Of a stretch of 64,000 nt of DNA, positions 45,674-54,663 are shown in pieces; position 1 is the first letter of the stretch; every line of letters begins with the position of its first letter. The notes beneath the pieces were generated by a model that was not told where the DNA came from, made no database searches, and worked only from the letters and a program-made list of their open reading frames with translations. Source of the DNA: an uncultured Phycisphaerales bacterium (GTDB taxonomy: Bacteria; Planctomycetota; Phycisphaerae; Phycisphaerales; UBA1924); the NCBI GenBank assembly GCA_903929885.1, contig CAIYWI010000097.1, forward strand, positions 1 to 64,000, in the 5' to 3' direction. The position numbers were made by a program, and so were the translations under genes.

Positions 45674-46779
45674 ACGTGGTTCGCGTGCTCTGGCGGGCTT
45701 GGCGTTGCAAGTGGGGGGTGGCCCGCCTGGCCATCGCCGGATTCATCTGTTGGGTGCTCGCCGCCGATACGGGCGCGCGATTGGCCAGGCTGCAGTTGGC
45801 CGCACTGCCCGATTTCGACTATCTCGCCGAAGTCGAGGCGTTGCGAGCCCAGGGACGATTCGGCGAGGCGGAGATGGTCGCCCGGGGAGGGCTGGACGCA
45901 ATTTCAGACGCCCAGGAGCGGCATCGGCTCGAGACGGCGCTCGACGCGACCATCGCGGAACGGGACGGGTGGCTGCGCAAGATCCGGAGTGCCGGGCTCG
46001 GCGCGTTGTCGGGCCGAGGCACGGACCTCGAGTCGATCATCGGCGCTGTCGCCGCCGACTTCTTCCTCGTCGGCGATCTTCGCGATATCGTGATCGAGGG
46101 GGGAAAGCTGGTCATCGACGGCGATTCGGACGAACTGGTGCTGCTGCTGTCGTTCGTGGGGGCCGCCACCACGCTTGCGCCGGAGATCGACTGGGCTCCA
46201 TCGGTTCTCAAGGCGGCCAGACGGACCGGAGCCATTGGCGATCGCATGGCCGAACACCTTCGTCGGTTGCTGCGTCAGCGCAACTCGGGCGAGTTGGCCA
46301 CGGTGTGCGAGGACGTGGCGTCAATCGCGAAGCGGGCGAGCCCCGGCGGGGCCATTCGCGTGCTCGCCCTGGTCGACGATCCGTCGGACCTCCCGATGCT
46401 TGCTCGATTCCTTGAGCGTCGACCACGGGGGGCCTTCGCCCTTCACGTCACCGGGAGCGAGGGGGCATCGACGCTGCGACGCGTCGTCAAGACGGCGCCC
46501 GACGCCGCGGACGACCTTCTCGAGGCCGCCGCGGGCAAGGGGGCGTCCGGAACGCGGTTCCTCTCCACGCCGGCAGCGAGGGCGCTGACGCGTCCCCATC
46601 CGCTCGTGGGCGTCGCCAAGGCCGTCAGCAAGGGCAATGCTGAGCGACTGGTCAAGGCGGCGCTCGATCGGATCGATCCGGGTGCATGGTGGGCGCTGCC
46701 CTTGGCGGCGGCGTGGGTCCTCTTCGAGGCATTGCTGTTGCGACGCCGCCTCGGCGTTCCGCGCGCAGAAGGCCACTGA
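45670..46779 (+). CDS. Membrane protein of unknown function, coupled to the DUF4230-like gene
   Basis: I do not recognise this 369-aa protein. It has an N-terminal helix (GVARLAIAGFICWVLAA), a long soluble alpha/beta region (DDPSDLPMLARFLERRP) and a C-terminal helix (WWALPLAAAWVLFEALLL) followed by basic residues. The topology suggests a loop between two membrane anchors. The start is probably TTG 45670, overlapping the previous stop (TTGA), with GGAGAAAGG just upstream; GTG 45676 is possible. Confidence 0.65.
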   Translation: MNVVRVLWRAWRCKWGVARLAIAGFICWVLAADTGARLARLQLAALPDFDYLAEVEALRAQGRFGEAEMVARGGLDAISDAQERHRLETALDATIAERDGWLRKIRSAGLGALSGRGTDLESIIGAVAADFFLVGDLRDIVIEGGKLVIDGDSDELVLLLSFVGAATTLAPEIDWAPSVLKAARRTGAIGDRMAEHLRRLLRQRNSGELATVCEDVASIAKRASPGGAIRVLALVDDPSDLPMLARFLERRPRGAFALHVTGSEGASTLRRVVKTAPDAADDLLEAAAGKGASGTRFLSTPAARALTRPHPLVGVAKAVSKGNAERLVKAALDRIDPGAWWALPLAAAWVLFEALLLRRRLGVPRAEGH

Positions 46780-46802
46780 ACCCTTGCGGCGGCGTCCGCC
46801 GC

Positions 46803-46808
46803 TACACT
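46803..46808 (+). promoter_or_regulatory. -10-like hexamer of lysA
   Basis: TACACT ends 11 nt before ATG 46820. Confidence 0.4.
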
Positions 46809-46819
46809 CGCCCCGAGGC

Positions 46820-48205
46820 ATGCTCCCGTTCATCGACTACCGACAGGCGTCGCCCGACAGTTCGAGGACGCTGATGATCGACGCGTGCGACGCCGAAGCG
46901 ATCGCTCGCGAGCACGGAACGCCCTTGTACGCGTACTCGCGTCGGGCGATGGTTGCCAGCTTCCGTCGCTTCGAGGCGGCGTTCGCGCCCGTCGCTCCGC
47001 TCGTGTGCTACGCCCTCAAGGCCAGCGGCAACCTCCACCTCCTGAGGGTGCTGGCCGATCTTGGCGCGGGCATGGACGTGGTCTCCGGCGGGGAGCTCGA
47101 GCGAGCGTGGCTTTCGGGCTCGCCGATGTCGAAGATCGTGTTCGCCGGCGTGGGCAAGTCCGAACCGGAGATCGCCGCCGCCCTCTCGGGCTCGCATTCA
47201 TTGCTGGGCGCCGATGCGAAGGGGAGGCGGGGCGAACCGGTGACCGGGCGGGGGCCGGTCGGCCTGTTCAACATCGAGTCTGCGGGCGAGTGCGAGCGGA
47301 TCGATCGAATCGCCTCGTCGCTGGGCATCGACGCACGCGGGTGCATCCGCGTGAATCCCGATGTCGATGCCCACACGCATCGCTACACGACCACGGGCCG
47401 GAGCGAAAACAAGTTCGGCATCGCGCTGAGCGAGGTGCCCGCGCTCTTCGCCCGCTTCAGGAATGGCGGGCGGCTGCGACTGATCGGCCTTCACGTGCAC
47501 CTTGGCAGCCCGATCGCCACTCCAGGGCCCTACGCGGAGGCCGTCGCGGTGATCGGCGACCTGATCGACCGACTGGCATCGCAAGGCACGACCATCGAGG
47601 TACTCAACATCGGCGGGGGGTACGGCGTCGACTACGGGCAGGACGCCCCCGCGGCGATCGAGTCGTTCGCGACCGCGCTTGTGCCGCTGCTTGCGCCGCT
47701 CAAGGCCCGCGGCATTCGGATCGTGATGGAACCCGGCCGGTCGATCATCTGCCAGGCCGGCGTGCTTCTGACCCGGGTGCAGTACGTCAAGCAAGGCCGG
47801 ACCAAGGCCTTTGTCATCGGCGATGCGGGCATGCACACGCTCATTCGCCCCGCGCTGTACGAGGCGTATCACTTCGTGTGGCCGGCGACCCCCCGCGGTG
47901 GCCTGACGCCCGGCGATCTCCGCGAGGACCAGCCCTTCGACGGGCTGATCACCTGCGATGTGGTGGGACCGGTGTGCGAATCCTCGGACTTTCTCGCCCA
48001 GGGGCGGCGCCTGCCGCCGCTTGAACCCGGCGACCTGTTGGCTGTCTTCTGCGCCGGCGCGTACGGGATGTCCATGTCGATGAACTACAACGACCACCCT
48101 CGACCGGCAGAGGTGCTCGTGGACGGAAGCGCCTGTCGCCTGATCCGTCCACGCCAGCGGGCCATCGAGTTGATCGCCTCCGAGTTGAGCGTGGAGGAGC
48201 GATGA
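46820..48205 (+). CDS. lysA: Diaminopimelate decarboxylase
   Basis: A PLP enzyme that turns meso-diaminopimelate to lysine, the last step of lysine synthesis, using the same precursor as peptidoglycan. Lys67 in CYALKASGNLHLL binds PLP; other blocks are GGELERAW, GLHVHLGSPI, LNIGGGYGVDY, EPGRSI and GPVCESSDFLA with the active-site Cys, then GAYGMSMSMNYN. At 461 aa it is longer than E. coli LysA (420 aa), with a short N-terminal extension. ATGA overlap with the following hydrolase gene. Confidence 0.95.
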   Translation: MLPFIDYRQASPDSSRTLMIDACDAEAIAREHGTPLYAYSRRAMVASFRRFEAAFAPVAPLVCYALKASGNLHLLRVLADLGAGMDVVSGGELERAWLSGSPMSKIVFAGVGKSEPEIAAALSGSHSLLGADAKGRRGEPVTGRGPVGLFNIESAGECERIDRIASSLGIDARGCIRVNPDVDAHTHRYTTTGRSENKFGIALSEVPALFARFRNGGRLRLIGLHVHLGSPIATPGPYAEAVAVIGDLIDRLASQGTTIEVLNIGGGYGVDYGQDAPAAIESFATALVPLLAPLKARGIRIVMEPGRSIICQAGVLLTRVQYVKQGRTKAFVIGDAGMHTLIRPALYEAYHFVWPATPRGGLTPGDLREDQPFDGLITCDVVGPVCESSDFLAQGRRLPPLEPGDLLAVFCAGAYGMSMSMNYNDHPRPAEVLVDGSACRLIRPRQRAIELIASELSVEER

Positions 48206-49446
48206 TGCCGGCCCTCCGTCGCGCCGTCGAGTGCTGCGTCCTGTTCGCCACGCTGCTTCTGGGGCCCGGCGGCTGCGAGTCGAGGAACGCGACCAACGCC
48301 ATCCGCGACCGACTGGCCTCGCGACCCGACGCCTTCGGTCAGGTGCTCCGCGACCCTGCGGCCTTTCGAGTGCAGGTGGCGGTGGCCAAAGTCGAACGCG
48401 GCTCCGACGGACGGGTTGGCCTCCATCGCCTGACTTGGCGATGCGGCGAGGAGTACTTCTATCCCGCCAGCACGGTGAAGCTGTTGGCGGCGGTCGCCGC
48501 GCTCGAATCGCTCTCCGACCTCCGCGCCCGTACGGGCAACCCGATGGCGGATGCGAACGCCCCGCTTCGGTTCAGTCCGCTCTTCGAGGGCGATCCCGTG
48601 CAGGATCGCGAGCCCTCGAACAACGCCGGTGGCGCCATCACCGTGCAGCACGAGATCCGAAGGATCATGCTCGTGTCCGACAACCAGGCGTTCAACCGGC
48701 TCTATGACCTGACGGGCGTCGACGAGATCAATGATCGGATGCATCGGGCTGGCCTTTCGTCAGTGCGGATCTCGCACCGACTGTCCGATCCTCGCCCCAT
48801 CCCCGATCAGTCGCGGACGGCGGCCGTCACGATTGAAACGCCCCTGGGCGACATCGAGATTCCGGCCCGCCAAGGCCGCCGGGTTGAACCCCTCAAGCAA
48901 CGCGGCGTGCTGGTCGGCGAGGGCATGATGAGTCGCGGTTCCGTCGTGCGAGGCCCGGTTGATTTCTCGCGACGAAACAACGCCTCGCTCCTGGACCTTC
49001 AGGACGCCCTGATCATGATCGTCAGGCCGGACATCGACCTCGGAGGCCGGGCCTTCTCGCTGGACGCCACCGATCGCCTTCGCCTCGTCTCCCCGATGGA
49101 GCAGTATCCACGGGAATCGGCCAACCCCGTGCTTGACGACCCGCACTTCACGGACGAGTACTGCAAGTTCTTCCTGCCGGGACTTCGCGCCTGGCGACCC
49201 GACCGTCAACCCAGGGTCGTGAACAAGGTGGGGCAAGCGTACGGGTTCACGATTGACAACGCCTACATCGAGGATCCGGCCACCGGCGACGCGTTTTTCC
49301 TGGCCGCCTGCATCTACACCAACGCGGACGGCGTGCTCAATGACGATCGGTACGAATACGCGACCATCGCGGAACCGTTCATGGCGGCCTTGGCCCATGA
49401 GATGGCCTCGTTGCTCTTTCCGTCGCCGAGCGACCGCTCCCGATAG
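48202..49446 (+). CDS. Class A beta-lactamase-fold serine hydrolase, exported
   Basis: A 414-aa protein with a hydrophobic leader ending LLLGPGGCES, possibly a lipoprotein although the lipobox is not canonical. The catalytic motifs of the fold are present: STVK with Ser90 and Lys93, SDN at 159-161 (VSDNQAFNRLYD) and NKVGQAYG in place of KTG. The Glu of the omega loop is not obvious and the insert is long, so a peptidoglycan- or peptide-acting hydrolase is more likely than an antibiotic-degrading enzyme. Its ATG overlaps the lysA stop, with GGAGGAG upstream. Coupling to lysA hints at wall metabolism. Confidence 0.85.
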   Translation: MMPALRRAVECCVLFATLLLGPGGCESRNATNAIRDRLASRPDAFGQVLRDPAAFRVQVAVAKVERGSDGRVGLHRLTWRCGEEYFYPASTVKLLAAVAALESLSDLRARTGNPMADANAPLRFSPLFEGDPVQDREPSNNAGGAITVQHEIRRIMLVSDNQAFNRLYDLTGVDEINDRMHRAGLSSVRISHRLSDPRPIPDQSRTAAVTIETPLGDIEIPARQGRRVEPLKQRGVLVGEGMMSRGSVVRGPVDFSRRNNASLLDLQDALIMIVRPDIDLGGRAFSLDATDRLRLVSPMEQYPRESANPVLDDPHFTDEYCKFFLPGLRAWRPDRQPRVVNKVGQAYGFTIDNAYIEDPATGDAFFLAACIYTNADGVLNDDRYEYATIAEPFMAALAHEMASLLFPSPSDRSR

Positions 49447-49520
49447 CCGCCCGTTCGCATGATGTTCGCGTCCCCGGTTCCCCCACGCGTGGAACTGATG
49501 TTTCATCCAGCGCGAACATC

Positions 49521-49549
49521 TTGACCGATCGAGCGATTGCCGGTACACT
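49521..49549 (+). promoter_or_regulatory. Sigma-70-type promoter of the lacI-family gene
   Basis: TTGACC (49521-49526) and TACACT (49544-49549) are spaced exactly 17 nt. This is the best two-box promoter in the window. It gives a leader of about 55 nt. Confidence 0.65.
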
Positions 49550-49566
49550 GAATCATCTCTGTAACT

Positions 49567-49584
49567 GTTTCAGCCACGTTTCAG
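49567..49584 (+). promoter_or_regulatory. Direct repeat in the lacI-family leader
   Basis: GTTTCAG occurs at 49567-49573 and 49578-49584, an 11-bp period that puts both copies on one face of DNA just after the likely transcription start. It may be an autoregulatory site. Confidence 0.35.
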
Positions 49585-49609
49585 ACTTCGGCAGGTCGAG
49601 GGCAATCCG

Positions 49610-50740
49610 ATGGCGAGCATGCGGCGAATCGCGGAACGGAGCGGCGTATCGGTCGCCACGGTGTCGCGTGTGCTGAATAACCATCCTCACGTCGACGACA
49701 AGACGCGGCAGCGGGTGCTGGCGGAGGCCGAGCTCGCCCGCTATGTCAGCGTGTCGCAACGGACCCAGGCGGTGCTGGGCCTGGTGTATCCCGAGGACAT
49801 CGTGCGTGCCGAGTACGGCAGCTTCGACATGGCGCTGCTGTCGGGCATGCTCGAGGGCGTGAACGAGCAGCGGTACGACGTCAAGATCGTCTCGATCCGC
49901 CGGGACAAGAGTCCCGAAGAGACCTATTCGCAGTTCTTCTCTCGCAAGGGACTTCGCGGCGTGATCCTCCGCACGTTCGAGCACACGCGTCGCGTGGTTG
50001 ACGCGATCGCGACGGAGGGTTTTCCCGCCATCGTCATCGCGGACCGCTTCGACGATCCTCGCATCAGCTACGTGTGCACCGACAGCTACGACGACAGCCA
50101 TCGCGCCGTCCGACACCTGCTCGATCTCGGCCATCGTCGAATCGCGATGCTCACTCACGCCATTGCCGACACGGACCACAACGACCGTCGGCGCGCCTTC
50201 ACGGCGGCGCATGCCGCGGCCGGCGTGCCCGTGGTTCCTGAACTGGTGATCACGAGTCCGGCATCCCCCGAGAACGGCGCCAACGCGATCACCCACCTGA
50301 TGGGATTGCCCCAGCCACCGACGGCGGTGTTCATCACGGACCCCATGGCGACCATCGGCGCGATGCGTCGATGCCTGGAGATGGGCATCAAGGTGCCTCG
50401 GGAACTGTCGATCGTGGGGTTCGACGACAGCGACATCCGCGAGCACACCTATCCGTCGTGCACCGCGGTGGTGCAGGATGCGAGGTGGATGGGGTTGGAG
50501 GCGTCGCGGTGGCTCTCTCGCCTGACGGGCGGAGTGCAGGACACGCCGCCGGTGATGCAGATGGTCCGTCACACGCGCTTCGAGATCAATCACACGACGT
50601 GCCCCCCGCCGGCCACGGCGGTGCGGGTGTTGCCCGACGGGGTGCGGCTGCCGGTGGAATCGCCGGCGGCGCCCAGCCCCGTGCGGATTCCCGCCTCGGC
50701 GGCGGGACAGTCGGCGAACAAGGAGACGGCGACCCGATGA
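49610..50740 (+). CDS. LacI-family transcriptional regulator
   Basis: A 376-aa regulator. The N-terminal HTH is [20 protein letters not shown] followed by the hinge region; the sugar-binding domain has [28 protein letters not shown] and [20 protein letters not shown]. The C-terminal 40 residues are a Pro/Ala tail outside the family core. It heads a cluster ending with GH16 and GH1 enzymes, so it probably senses a beta-glucan product. Its stop is followed by the prepilin gene. Confidence 0.93.
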   Translation: MASMRRIAERSGVSVATVSRVLNNHPHVDDKTRQRVLAEAELARYVSVSQRTQAVLGLVYPEDIVRAEYGSFDMALLSGMLEGVNEQRYDVKIVSIRRDKSPEETYSQFFSRKGLRGVILRTFEHTRRVVDAIATEGFPAIVIADRFDDPRISYVCTDSYDDSHRAVRHLLDLGHRRIAMLTHAIADTDHNDRRRAFTAAHAAAGVPVVPELVITSPASPENGANAITHLMGLPQPPTAVFITDPMATIGAMRRCLEMGIKVPRELSIVGFDDSDIREHTYPSCTAVVQDARWMGLEASRWLSRLTGGVQDTPPVMQMVRHTRFEINHTTCPPPATAVRVLPDGVRLPVESPAAPSPVRIPASAAGQSANKETATR

Positions 50741-50790
50741 GGTCGCCTTCGGGACGTGAGGTATCGAGAGAGTTCGAGGAGTCAAGCCCG

Positions 50791-51726
50791 ATGCAATCCC
50801 ACAGCATGAAACACGCCTTTCAACGTCCTTCTCGCGACCGAGGGTTCACGCTGATCGAACTGCTGGTCGTCATCGCGGTCATCGCACTGCTGATCGGCAT
50901 CCTGCTGCCCGCGCTGGGCAAGGCGCGCGAGGCCGGTCGACAGACGGTGTGCATGTCGAACATCAAGCAGTTCGCGGTGGGCGCGAACCTGTACGCGGCC
51001 GACTTCAAGGACCACGTGTGGCCCGACAAGCTCCGCGGCCCCAACGGCCTCGCGATCCGCGACTCGCGGAACAACGAGGTGACGGCCTGGGCCCGCGGGA
51101 TCGACCCGGCCGACGGCACGAGGATCGTTCCGGGGCTGGCGTACAAGTACATCGACAACGTCGATGCCTGCGGCGCGTGCCCGACGAACAAGCGTCGCTC
51201 GGCCAACGGAACGAGCGCTGCCCAGTTCGCCTTCGGGACCGAGCTCGACTTCGACTACACCTTCATCCAGGCGATGCAAGGCGTGAAGCTCGGCACCACG
51301 ACACGGGTCGGCTACAACAGGCAGCCGAGCGCGGCCGCGATTCCGCCCTCGCTGCCCAACTCCCGGGTGGAGGAGCTTCAGCAACTCGAGGGCGTGCCCC
51401 TCTTCGTCGAGGAGAGCACCAAGTTCTACAACACCAGCTTTCCCGACGGCCTCTGGGCGTACAACGACCAGATGACCCACCGCCACAACAAGGCGGGCAC
51501 GATCTCGTTCCTCGACACGAGTGCCCGGCTGTTCATCGCCCCCGAGGGCGGAAGCGTCGAGGTCGAGGACGCGGGCGACCTGCAGACGCAGGACTTCTTC
51601 GCCCTTGGCAAGGACTTCTCGGGCAATCCCGCGTGGCTGCCCATCGAGGTGCCCAGCAACCCCGGCCGAGGCCGCGCCTTCGGCTGGATCAACAACCCGA
51701 CCTACCTCTCCGCCAATCCCATCTGA
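50791..51726 (+). CDS. Type II secretion/pilin-like prepilin (planctomycete DUF1559 style)
   Basis: A 311-aa protein. The class III leader and helix [20 protein letters not shown] is cut after Gly by prepilin peptidase and the new Phe methylated. [19 protein letters not shown] and a C-terminal [19 protein letters not shown] (H-x-n-G-x-xFxDG-like) match the abundant planctomycete pseudopilins. ATG 50791 has GAGGAG upstream; ATG 50737, overlapping the regulator stop, is the other option. It may be surface exposed and help bind substrate in this sugar locus. Confidence 0.88.
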   Translation: MQSHSMKHAFQRPSRDRGFTLIELLVVIAVIALLIGILLPALGKAREAGRQTVCMSNIKQFAVGANLYAADFKDHVWPDKLRGPNGLAIRDSRNNEVTAWARGIDPADGTRIVPGLAYKYIDNVDACGACPTNKRRSANGTSAAQFAFGTELDFDYTFIQAMQGVKLGTTTRVGYNRQPSAAAIPPSLPNSRVEELQQLEGVPLFVEESTKFYNTSFPDGLWAYNDQMTHRHNKAGTISFLDTSARLFIAPEGGSVEVEDAGDLQTQDFFALGKDFSGNPAWLPIEVPSNPGRGRAFGWINNPTYLSANPI

Positions 51727-51837
51727 CCATCGTTCATGTTCACGTGCCCCGGACGGCTCGATCGTGAGCGGGTCCACCGGGGATTCCGGCCTTCGGGCCA
51801 CAGCCAGCGTCGTACAGCCCCACTGGAGAAGATCGTC

Positions 51838-53130
51838 ATGTCGAGAGAGATCCGTCGCATCGCCTCGTTGGTCGGCGCGTTTGTCGCAGCCGCCTGCTCG
51901 CTTGCCCCCGCCCAGAACCTGCTGCAGAATCCCAGCTTCGAGGATCGATGCACCCTCACGCCGGGATGGGCGAGCTACGGCAACGTCTTCCTTGAGCGAG
52001 CGTTCCCCGTGACCGGCGTCAAGTCGATGAAGGTGTTCGGCCCCTTCTGCTGCCCGACCGGCTACAGCGGCTTCAACCAGGACGTTCCGACCTCGCCCGG
52101 CGAGGAGTGGGTTGCCTCGTGCTACGTCACCAGCCCGTCCACCGACGCGTTGCGTTGGTACACCGTGGGCGGCACCCAGTACGGCACGCAGTTCTTCATC
52201 GAACTGCAGTTCCTCGACGCCGACAAGAACATCGTCCACGAGTACGGCCTTTACCGCTCGCCGGCCCAGCGAACGCACACCTTCGGCCTCCCGGTGCCGC
52301 TCTCGACCCCCACATTCACCGCTCCTCCGGGCTCGGCGTATGTGCGTTACGCGGCCACCATCGAGCAGCTCGGATACACCAACGGTGCGGCGTTCATCGA
52401 CGAAGTGTCGATGTCGCACCCCGGCGGCCCCAACGTGCTCCAGAACACGTCGTTCGAGGACTCCAACGTCGGCTGCCTTGGCAGCGCGCTCAAGTGGTGG
52501 AACAACTTCGGCAACGGCGGGCCCAACAACGACCAGTACGCCCGCACCGGCAGCACCGCGGCGAAGCTCTGGGGCTCCTATTCGGGTCCCACCGCCTACA
52601 GCGGCTGGTTCCAGGATGTGGCCGCCACCGAGGGGTCGCAGTGGCAGATCTCCGGCTGGGGCCGCACCATCGCGGGTTCCGACCACATTGCCGACGGCAA
52701 CACCGTGGTCCTCTCGCTGGAGTTCTGGGATGACCTGGGCAACATTTCCACCTTCGACACGTTCGACGCCCCGCACACGCCTGCCCCCATGCCCACCGGC
52801 GCGGCCAACAACAACGAATGGGCCTTCTACCAGAGCGGCGTCGCGGTGGCCCCTCCGGGCACCACGCGGGTGCGTGCGGTCGTTCTCCAGCGCCAGACCG
52901 CGCTGGCCGGCGGCGCAACGTGGTGGGACGATCTCGAGTTGATCAACGTCGGCGCCACCACCTGCTACGCCGACTACAACCAGGACGGCGGCGTCGACGG
53001 GGCGGACGTCGAGGCCTTCTTCAGCGACTGGGAGGCCGGTTCGAGCTTCGCTGACGTCAACCAGGATGGCGGCGTCGACGGCGGCGACATCGAGACGTTC
53101 TTCGTCCAGTGGTCCAACGGCGGCTGCTGA
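51838..53130 (+). CDS. Secreted two-module carbohydrate-binding-like protein with paired dockerin-type repeats
   Basis: A 430-aa exported protein with leader IASLVGAFVAAACSLAPAQ. Two related beta-sandwich modules start with NLLQNPSFEDRC and NVLQNTSFEDSNVGC; each has a YSGFNQDV or YSGWFQDV motif, typical of CBM-like domains (CBM4/9/22 style). No catalytic residues are seen. The C terminus is CYADYNQDGGVDGADVEAFF then FADVNQDGGVDGGDIETFF and a final Cys. GGAG precedes ATG 51838. It probably binds glucan or anchors at the cell surface. Confidence 0.82.
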   Translation: MSREIRRIASLVGAFVAAACSLAPAQNLLQNPSFEDRCTLTPGWASYGNVFLERAFPVTGVKSMKVFGPFCCPTGYSGFNQDVPTSPGEEWVASCYVTSPSTDALRWYTVGGTQYGTQFFIELQFLDADKNIVHEYGLYRSPAQRTHTFGLPVPLSTPTFTAPPGSAYVRYAATIEQLGYTNGAAFIDEVSMSHPGGPNVLQNTSFEDSNVGCLGSALKWWNNFGNGGPNNDQYARTGSTAAKLWGSYSGPTAYSGWFQDVAATEGSQWQISGWGRTIAGSDHIADGNTVVLSLEFWDDLGNISTFDTFDAPHTPAPMPTGAANNNEWAFYQSGVAVAPPGTTRVRAVVLQRQTALAGGATWWDDLELINVGATTCYADYNQDGGVDGADVEAFFSDWEAGSSFADVNQDGGVDGGDIETFFVQWSNGGC

Positions 53131-53215
53131 TCGCCCGTACCCTCAAACCCCACGGACGCCGCGATCCTTCCGGATGCGGCGCCCTTTGCCTTTGCCCCGC
53201 CCCTCGGCCACCGTC

Positions 53216-54643
53216 ATGCTTGCTCCCGTGATCGCCATCCGCGGCCAAATCGCCTTGATGTCCTTAGCCGCCACGTGCGGCATGGCGGTAGCGCAGTGTC
53301 CGGGCGACCTGTGGCGACTGACGTTCTCCGACGAGTTCGAGGGCACGTCGCTCGACACGTCGACATGGAGCCATGAGACGGGCCGATGGCCCTACAACGC
53401 CGAGCTGCAGTACTACCAACTGGCCAACGTTTCGGTTCAGGGCGGCTTCCTGTCGATCACCGCCACCCGCGACAACCGCTTCAATCCTCCCTACGCCTCG
53501 GCCCGCATCAACACTCGAACGAGCTTTCTGCAACGCTACGGGCGATTTGAGATGCGAGCTCGTCTTCCCCGCGGCCAAGGCATCTGGCCTGCCTTCTGGC
53601 TGCTGCCCGAAAACACGTGGCCGCCCGAAATCGACATCATGGAACTGCTCGGTCACGAGCCGACGCGCGTTCACTTCACCAACCACTGGGGCACCTCCGC
53701 CGCTCCGCTCTCCCAGACATCCTCTTTCAGCGGCCCCGACTTCTCCGCCGACTTCCACACCTTCGCGTGCGAGTGGCAGCCCGATCGGATCGATTTCTTC
53801 GTCGACGGCGTGCGGCGAGCCACCAACATCAACGGCGGCATCCCCTCCGTGCCGATGTACATCATCCTCAATGTCGCCGTCGGAGGGCTCTGGCCCGGCA
53901 ATCCCAACGCGTCGACGCCGTTCCCCCAGCAGATGGTCGTCGACTGGGTGCGTGCCTATGAGCTGCTCGAGCCCACTTCGGTGATCGCCAATGGTGGGTT
54001 CGAGAGCCGTGGGCCCACGGGTCAAGTGCCCTTCTTCGGCTGGGTGCGGTCGGGGAATGCCTTCACCGACGGCGGGGTGGTTCGAACCGGCGCCGCCTCG
54101 GGCAAGCTGTTCGGCAACTTCACCGGCGGCTCGAACGCGTCGTGGATCGCACAGGACGTGCTCGTCACGCCCGGTCAGACGATGGCCGCGGTCGGATGGT
54201 TCCACACCGCCGCCTCCGACCGAATGACGGGTGCAAACGTCGCTTCGATGATCGTGGAATGGCGGACCTCCGCCAATGCGGTGCTGTCGAGAACGTCGGT
54301 CGTCGCCGCCGATGCCACCATGCCCCCCGGCGAGTGGATACGGCGGTCAGTGGCAGCCGAGGCGCCCGCGGGCGCCACTCGCGCGCGGCTGCTGATCGAG
54401 TTCCGGCAGCCGGCGATGGCCGCTGGTTCGGTCTTCTTCGACGACATCCAGTTCGGCCCCATCACTTGCCCTCCATGCCTTTCCGACTTCAACGGCGATG
54501 GCGGCATCGACGGAGGCGACCTCGAGGCCTTCTTCGACTCGTGGGAGGCAGGATCGCAAGAGGCCGACATCAATCAGGACGGCGGCATCGACGGGGCCGA
54601 CGTGGGGGTATTCTTCAACTCGTGGGAGCGGTCATCGTGTTGA
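53216..54643 (+). CDS. Secreted GH16 beta-glucanase with CBM-like module and paired dockerin-type repeats
   Basis: A laminarinase-type glycoside hydrolase. After a leader ending AATCGMAVAQ, the GH16 core has LTFSDEFEGTSLDTSTWSHE, YGRFEMRARLPRGQGIWPAF and the catalytic EIDIMELLG (nucleophile Glu138, Asp140, acid/base Glu143). IDFFVDGVRR and LNVAVGGLWPG close the domain. A CBM-like module (VIANGGFESRG) follows, then CLSDFNGDGGIDGGDLEAFF and ADINQDGGIDGADVGVFF with a final Cys. The start may be ATG 53216 or ATG 53174. 475 aa. The bond cut is probably beta-1,3 or mixed linkage. Confidence 0.92.
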   Translation: MLAPVIAIRGQIALMSLAATCGMAVAQCPGDLWRLTFSDEFEGTSLDTSTWSHETGRWPYNAELQYYQLANVSVQGGFLSITATRDNRFNPPYASARINTRTSFLQRYGRFEMRARLPRGQGIWPAFWLLPENTWPPEIDIMELLGHEPTRVHFTNHWGTSAAPLSQTSSFSGPDFSADFHTFACEWQPDRIDFFVDGVRRATNINGGIPSVPMYIILNVAVGGLWPGNPNASTPFPQQMVVDWVRAYELLEPTSVIANGGFESRGPTGQVPFFGWVRSGNAFTDGGVVRTGAASGKLFGNFTGGSNASWIAQDVLVTPGQTMAAVGWFHTAASDRMTGANVASMIVEWRTSANAVLSRTSVVAADATMPPGEWIRRSVAAEAPAGATRARLLIEFRQPAMAAGSVFFDDIQFGPITCPPCLSDFNGDGGIDGGDLEAFFDSWEAGSQEADINQDGGIDGADVGVFFNSWERSSC

Positions 54644-54663
54644 TCGCCAGGACGGCTTTTTGA

